From JACQGZ01 sp036004665 (GTDB lineage: Bacteria > Sysuimicrobiota > Sysuimicrobiia > Sysuimicrobiales > Humicultoraceae): 20,997 bases of DNA. A program made the translations under genes and the position numbers. The notes under the pieces are model-generated. The model saw only the letters and a list, made by a program, of their open reading frames with translations, was not told the DNA's origin and did not search any database. Each line of letters starts with the position of its first letter. Position 1 is the first letter of the stretch. Shown here piece after piece: positions 19,694 to 20,997 of this stretch. The DNA is taken from positions 1-20,997 of the forward strand of contig DASYRG010000051.1 of NCBI GenBank assembly GCA_036004665.1, in the 5' to 3' direction.

Positions 19694-20997
19694 ATGGCGA
19701 CCTTCAAGAACTACATCGGGGGGCGGTGGGTGGAGGCGCGCTCCGGCGGTGTGAGCGAAGTGCGCAATCCCGCCACCGGCGATCTCCTGGGGCTGGTGCC
19801 CCAATCGGGGCCGGCGGATGTCGACGCGGCGGCGGCGGCCGCGGCGGGGGCCTATGACGCCTGGCGGCGCACTCCCGCGCCGAGGCGGGCCGAGATACTC
19901 TTCCGCGTCGCCGAGCTGCTCGTGAAGCGCAAGGAAGACCTGGCCCGGCTGATGACCCAGGAGATGGGTAAGGTGCTCGCCGAGACGCGCGGCGACGTGC
20001 AGGAAGCGATCGACATGTCCTACTTCATCGCCGGAGAGGGGCGTCGGCTGCACGGCTACACCGCCCCCAGCGAGATGCCGCACAAGGCCGCATACTGCGT
20101 GCGCGCGCCCCTGGGCGTGGTCGGGGTGATCACTCCCTGGAACTTCCCCATGGCGATCCCGTCGTGGAAGATTCTCCCCGCGCTCGTCTGCGGCAACACC
20201 GTGGTCTTCAAGCCCGCTTCCTACACGCCGCTGGTGGGGCTGCGCTTCGTCGAGATCTTTGAGGAGGCCGGAGTGCCGGCGGGCGTGCTCAACGTCGTCA
20301 CGGGTCCGGGTGGAGCCGCCGGAGACGCGGTCGTAGAACATCCCCAGGTGCGCCTGATCTCGTTCACCGGCTCTACCGAAACCGGCCTGCGGTTGGCCGA
20401 GAAGTGCGCGCGCCTGGGCAAGCGCATCTCCCTGGAGATGGGGGGCAAGAACGCCGCCATCGTGCTGCCGGACGCCGACCTCGCTCTGGCCACCGACGCG
20501 CTGATCTGGAGCGCCTTCGGCACGACCGGCCAGCGGTGCACCGCAGCCAGCCGGATCATCGTCCACCGGGACGCCAGGGCCGATCTCACCGACCGGCTCG
20601 TGGCGCGCGCGGAACGCCTGCGGTTGGGGGACGGGCTGCGGCCCGAGACCGAGGTGGGGCCCGTGGTCTCCGAATCGCAGCTTGAGCGGGTGCAGGACTA
20701 TGTGCAGGTGGGAACCGGCGAGGGGGCCCGGCTGTTGACCGGCGGGCGGCGGGCGCGGGACGGAGAGCTGGGGCGCGGATCGTTCTATGCCCCCACGATC
20801 TTCGACCAGGTCACCCCGAGGATGCGCGTCGCGCAGGAGGAGATCTTTGGACCAGTCACCGATCTGATCGAGGCGGATTCCTTCGAGCAGGCGGTGACGA
20901 TCCTCAATGACACCCGCTACGGACTCTCCGCGTCGATCTTCACCCGAGATATCAACGCGGCGATGTCTGCCGTGGAAGAGATTGACACCGGAATCGT
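19694..20997 (+). CDS. Aldehyde dehydrogenase (C-terminus beyond the window)
   Basis: Reads from ATG 19694 to the window end without a stop: 434 complete codons of an enzyme usually about 480-500 residues long. Landmarks are FKNYIGGRWVEA at the N-terminus, ITPWNFPMAIPSWKI with N150 of the oxyanion hole, FKPASYTP with K173, SFTGSTETG, the general base E248 in SLEMGGKN, and the nucleophile C282 in TTGQRCTAASR; EEIFGPV is near the C-terminal end shown. It oxidises an aldehyde to a carboxylic acid with NAD(P). The sequence style resembles the semialdehyde (2,5-dioxopentanoate or aminoadipate-type) branches, but the substrate is not assigned. It begins 21 bases after mrp with only a weak ribosome site. 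Confidence 0.93.
   Translation, partial: MATFKNYIGGRWVEARSGGVSEVRNPATGDLLGLVPQSGPADVDAAAAAAAGAYDAWRRTPAPRRAEILFRVAELLVKRKEDLARLMTQEMGKVLAETRGDVQEAIDMSYFIAGEGRRLHGYTAPSEMPHKAAYCVRAPLGVVGVITPWNFPMAIPSWKILPALVCGNTVVFKPASYTPLVGLRFVEIFEEAGVPAGVLNVVTGPGGAAGDAVVEHPQVRLISFTGSTETGLRLAEKCARLGKRISLEMGGKNAAIVLPDADLALATDALIWSAFGTTGQRCTAASRIIVHRDARADLTDRLVARAERLRLGDGLRPETEVGPVVSESQLERVQDYVQVGTGEGARLLTGGRRARDGELGRGSFYAPTIFDQVTPRMRVAQEEIFGPVTDLIEADSFEQAVTILNDTRYGLSASIFTRDINAAMSAVEEIDTGI

Noticed and set aside
1..20997. tRNA, rRNA, CRISPR array, insertion sequence or prophage genes
   Set aside because: Gaps between genes are short and none contains a recognisable RNA fold, spaced direct repeats, or transposase or phage proteins.

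Overview
The window is a gene-dense, GC-rich stretch of bacterial chromosome. Nearly all genes lie on the + strand, gaps are short, and many starts overlap the preceding stop. The gene set (branched-chain 2-oxoacid dehydrogenase, lipoyl synthase, acyl-CoA dehydrogenase, ferredoxin-NADP reductase, SUF-type Fe-S carriers, RtcB, a homocysteine methyltransferase/MTHFR fusion, DUF971 plus Mrp) suggests a free-living, heterotrophic and probably aerobic bacterium. Placing it in an uncultured soil or thermal lineage is a guess; no marker here fixes the phylum. I found no rRNA, tRNA, CRISPR array, IS element or prophage gene.

Region 1 (1-4571) is lipoyl-dependent 2-oxoacid oxidation: E1-alpha (3' end only), E1-beta, E2 and lipoyl synthase lipA. 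A two-gene, toxin-antitoxin-like module (DUF4160 plus an HTH protein) on the opposite strand separates E1-beta from E2. Region 2 (4635-6663) has a hairpin cluster, then a two-CBS-domain protein and an adrenodoxin-reductase-type ferredoxin-NADP reductase. Region 3 (6703-7542) is a second toxin-antitoxin locus, hicB-hicA, behind an AT-rich promoter. Its HicB carries an extra N-terminal winged-helix-like domain.

Region 4 (7651-11404) is a tight run: a MoeB/ThiF-type adenylyltransferase fused to rhodanese, two zinc-dependent medium-chain dehydrogenases whose genes overlap, and a cupin. I do not recognise the pathway of the last three genes; this is the best candidate here for an undescribed small metabolic cassette. 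Region 5 (11418-12810) holds an exported cupredoxin on the - strand, divergent from an A-type Fe-S carrier and an Nfu-type scaffold, which end at a strong intrinsic terminator.

Region 6 (12834-20997) runs RtcB RNA ligase, acyl-CoA dehydrogenase, homocysteine methyltransferase/MTHFR fusion, an SRPBCC protein with a poly-arginine tail, a DUF971 protein, a Mrp/ApbC Fe-S carrier ATPase with its own promoter, and an aldehyde dehydrogenase cut by the window end. From RtcB to DUF971 the spacing is 1 base or an overlap, so this is probably one operon. Fe-S maturation recurs across the window (A-type carrier, Nfu, Mrp, DUF971), and LipA is a plausible client.

No stretch longer than 300 bases lacks a gene. 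The largest gaps are 2003-2230 (palindrome and putative E2 promoter), 4572-4813 (hairpins and putative promoter) and 11892-12065 (divergent promoters).
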